Source: Candidatus Woesearchaeota archaeon (GTDB lineage: Archaea; Nanobdellota; Nanobdellia; Woesearchaeales; GW2011-AR4). From it: a DNA stretch of 13,238 bases. The position numbers were made by a program, and so were the translations under genes. How positions within the stretch are numbered: the first letter of the stretch is position 1; every line of letters starts with the position of its first letter. Shown piece after piece: positions 11,941 through 13,238 of the stretch. The notes under the pieces are model-generated. The model was not told the DNA's origin and searched no databases. It was given only the letters and a program-made list of their open reading frames with translations. Location: the NCBI GenBank assembly GCA_016185915.1, contig JACPMP010000120.1:1-13238 (forward strand). Reading direction: 5' to 3'.

Positions 11941-11945
11941 TGATA

Positions 11946-12365
11946 ATGAATAAGAAAAGTGATATGTCTGTGGGTCTGATGATAACGTTTATTATTGCAG
12001 TGGCAATTCTTATTGTAGTTTTCCCATTTTTGCAACGCTCTGCAGGCGCATTTGGTAGAACTATCTCATTAGAGGCATTGAAGGCTTTGGACAAAACTTG
12101 CCAATTAAACACAAAAAATGCTGTTGACAACGGATTAGAGTTGAATGATAACAATGATAGAGATTCTGACCAAAGACTTGATGTGTGTGACATATGTGTA
12201 AGTTGCTCTAAAGGAGCTAGCGATAATTCTAAAGATGATGACGCTGATGGAATGCCAAATTACTGTGATGAATCTCAAAATGATGCAACAAAATTTAATT
12301 GCAAAAAAGAGATGAGGCTTACAGAAGACAAAAGATGTGTTGACAATAGTTGCCCTTGGAAATAG
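11946..12365 (+). CDS. Pilin-like protein with TSP3-type Ca-binding loops
   Basis: 139 aa from the ATG at 11946, preceded by AGGATGATG; longer in-frame starts overlap the previous gene and place junk before NKKSD. MNKKSDMSVGLMITF is a class III signal with a helix to about residue 27. The exterior part has two Asp-rich loops: NDNNDRDSDQRLDVCDIC and DDDADGMPNYCDES. These resemble thrombospondin type 3 repeats, which bind Ca2+ through alternating aspartates and are braced by cysteines. The C-terminus adds further cysteines (NCKK, RCVDNSC). Binding of Ca2+ is inferred from pattern; the first gene in the window uses the same kind of loop. Confidence 0.75.
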   Translation: MNKKSDMSVGLMITFIIAVAILIVVFPFLQRSAGAFGRTISLEALKALDKTCQLNTKNAVDNGLELNDNNDRDSDQRLDVCDICVSCSKGASDNSKDDDADGMPNYCDESQNDATKFNCKKEMRLTEDKRCVDNSCPWK

Positions 12366-12373
12366 TGAAATAA

Positions 12374-13123
12374 ATGCCAAAATCGCTCTTTTTCCATAAT
12401 AAAAAATCCGATGTGGACATTTCTTTAGTTCATTTACTTGAAGTTTTTCTTGCAATTGGGATAGTTCTGGTGCTGATTTACTTCTCTTTAAGATTGAGTG
12501 GACTATTTGTAGGAAGGCAAGAATATGATTCAGTAATTAACAATTTGGAGGCTTTGTCGTTAAGAATAAAAGAATTAGCAAATGATGGAAAAGAGCTATC
12601 AGTTCAAACAATGCCTTTTTCTATACCTGATAATTATATACTTATCGGCTTTAGTTATGATGATAAAGGTGACATAAGAACAGAATGCACTCATGAAGCC
12701 ATAACTAAGTCTAAATCAAAAATTTGTCAATCAAAAGCATGCATGTGCGTTTATCAAAATTCTGGTGGTGTAACTGATTTGTATGGCAAAGATTTTGACA
12801 GCAAAGAAAATGTTAATCCATTGAAATGTAAACCGTTTGATGGAAATATAATATTCTTAGCACCTCCAGAAAGTCCAAATTTCATGGGCTCTAAATCAAA
12901 ATGGCAACCAACTCATTATCGAGATTCGAGTTACAATAATCTTGTTATCTATGGAATTTGCGGTGGCCCTTGGAAAACTAGCTGGGGTGTAAAGCGAATC
13001 TATATTGAAAAATACAAGGAGAATGGCAATACGTTCATATTCATTGGAGATATGTCCAAGGAAGATATCATTAAAAGAAGTGACTATATCAAAAACACAA
13101 TTCATAATCATTTAATAACCTGA
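12374..13123 (+). CDS. Pilin-like protein with Cys-containing globular domain
   Basis: 249 aa, starting 8 bases after the upstream stop. MPKSLFFHNKKSDVDISLVHLLE has NKKSD preceded by eight extra residues, then a helix (about 20-45). The exterior part begins with a helical stalk (INNLEALSLRIKEL), then a domain with IPDNYILIGFSYD and cysteine-bearing ECTHEA, KICQSKACMCVYQ, KCKPFDGN and GICGGPW. The 'LIGF-x-x-D ... C ... K-x-C ... AC-x-C-V-Y' layout is one I associate with DPANN conserved hypothetical proteins. Its 3' end overlaps a converging transposase-like frame by 12 bp; the encoded C-terminus (NTIHNHLIT) may have been altered by that junction. Confidence 0.75.
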   Translation: MPKSLFFHNKKSDVDISLVHLLEVFLAIGIVLVLIYFSLRLSGLFVGRQEYDSVINNLEALSLRIKELANDGKELSVQTMPFSIPDNYILIGFSYDDKGDIRTECTHEAITKSKSKICQSKACMCVYQNSGGVTDLYGKDFDSKENVNPLKCKPFDGNIIFLAPPESPNFMGSKSKWQPTHYRDSSYNNLVIYGICGGPWKTSWGVKRIYIEKYKENGNTFIFIGDMSKEDIIKRSDYIKNTIHNHLIT

Positions 13124-13238
13124 CCTATTATTTATGATGTATTTCAATCCGTGAAGTATATTTCTCTTGTTTAGTTTGAGAGTTTGTATGACTGATATTA
13201 GCATTGCCATTGCATTTGCCCCTCGTTGTGAGCTTGAA
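13112..13238 (-). CDS. Probable transposase, C-terminal fragment (continues outside window)
   Basis: On the minus strand the frame is open from the window edge to a TAA at 13114-13112 and encodes 41 residues including SQRGANAMAMLISVIQT, KLNKRNILHG and LKYIINN. The 'A-x-A-x-x-x-S-x-x-x-T-x-K-x-N ... L' end resembles C-termini of IS66-like or related DDE transposases, where such a helix closes the catalytic domain (recognition from memory). No start codon is expected because the 5' part lies outside. It converges on the last pilin-like gene and overlaps it by 12 bp, which suggests an insertion right at the end of this cluster. The exact IS family is uncertain and no terminal repeat is visible here. 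Confidence 0.5.
   Translation of the reverse strand, partial: SSSQRGANAMAMLISVIQTLKLNKRNILHGLKYIINNRSGY

Noticed and set aside
11913..11945. Longer N-terminus for the TSP3-loop pilin
   Set aside because: The 11 extra residues overlap the preceding gene, whereas MNKKSD at 11946 has a ribosome-binding site and matches sister proteins.
1..13238. tRNA or rRNA genes
   Set aside because: No cloverleaf with GTTCRA-type T-loop and acceptor pairing, and no rRNA-like conserved stretch, was recognised on either strand.

Overview
The window looks like chromosome from a small-genome DPANN archaeon, most likely of the Woesearchaeota/Pacearchaeota type. It is strongly AT-rich. Its promoters are archaeal (BRE plus TATA, often about 25-30 bases before an ATG, so leaderless). 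Most genes encode short 'NKK-[GAS]-[QED]' N-termini followed by one hydrophobic helix, the form of archaeal class III (prepilin-like) signal peptides. All complete genes read on the + strand. The lineage is inferred from protein style only; no rRNA or marker gene is present.

Layout. (1) 2-1399: 3' end of a large surface protein (FN3-like domain, three Cys-rich DVDCGG units, Ca-binding TSP3-like repeats, one membrane helix, charged cytoplasmic tail), followed by two perfect 12-bp hairpins. (2) 1497-3611: a pilin-like protein and a secreted HExxH metallopeptidase. (3) 3792-4368: a DUF5678-like small protein overlapping a retropepsin-like aspartic protease, bracketed by a diverged 39-bp direct repeat. 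(4) 4369-4967: about 600 bases without a gene, with a T-rich stretch, a cluster of TTCCAC/GTGGAA palindromes, a near-consensus BRE/TATA promoter and a strongly self-complementary segment that may be a structured leader or small RNA. (5) 4968-6989: a tight three-gene pilin-like operon. (6) 6990-7297: an imperfect long hairpin, a GCGAAGC mini-hairpin and a promoter. (7) 7298-7591: a Cys-rich mini-pilin. (8) 7601-8992: two toxin-antitoxin modules, each flanked by near-identical 27-31 bp promoter-bearing repeats; the first antitoxin is broken by a TAA while its PIN toxin is intact. (9) 9006-13123: a run of eight pilin-like or small membrane proteins, including tandem paralogs sharing six aligned cysteines and a pilin-like protein with TSP3-type Ca-binding loops. 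(10) 13112-13238 minus strand: the C-terminal end of a probable transposase, convergent with the last gene and overlapping it by 12 bp.

How it fits together. The genes of parts 2, 5, 7 and 9 probably encode subunits of one or more envelope-anchored pilus-like or pseudopilus-like assemblies. No assembly ATPase, platform protein or prepilin peptidase is in the window, so this is inference from N-termini and clustering. The peptidases, toxin-antitoxin cassettes and transposase mark accessory insertions between blocks of pilin-like genes. The most unusual signals are the repeated promoter cassettes around the toxin-antitoxin genes, the nonsense-mutated antitoxin, and the structured region at 4731-4953.
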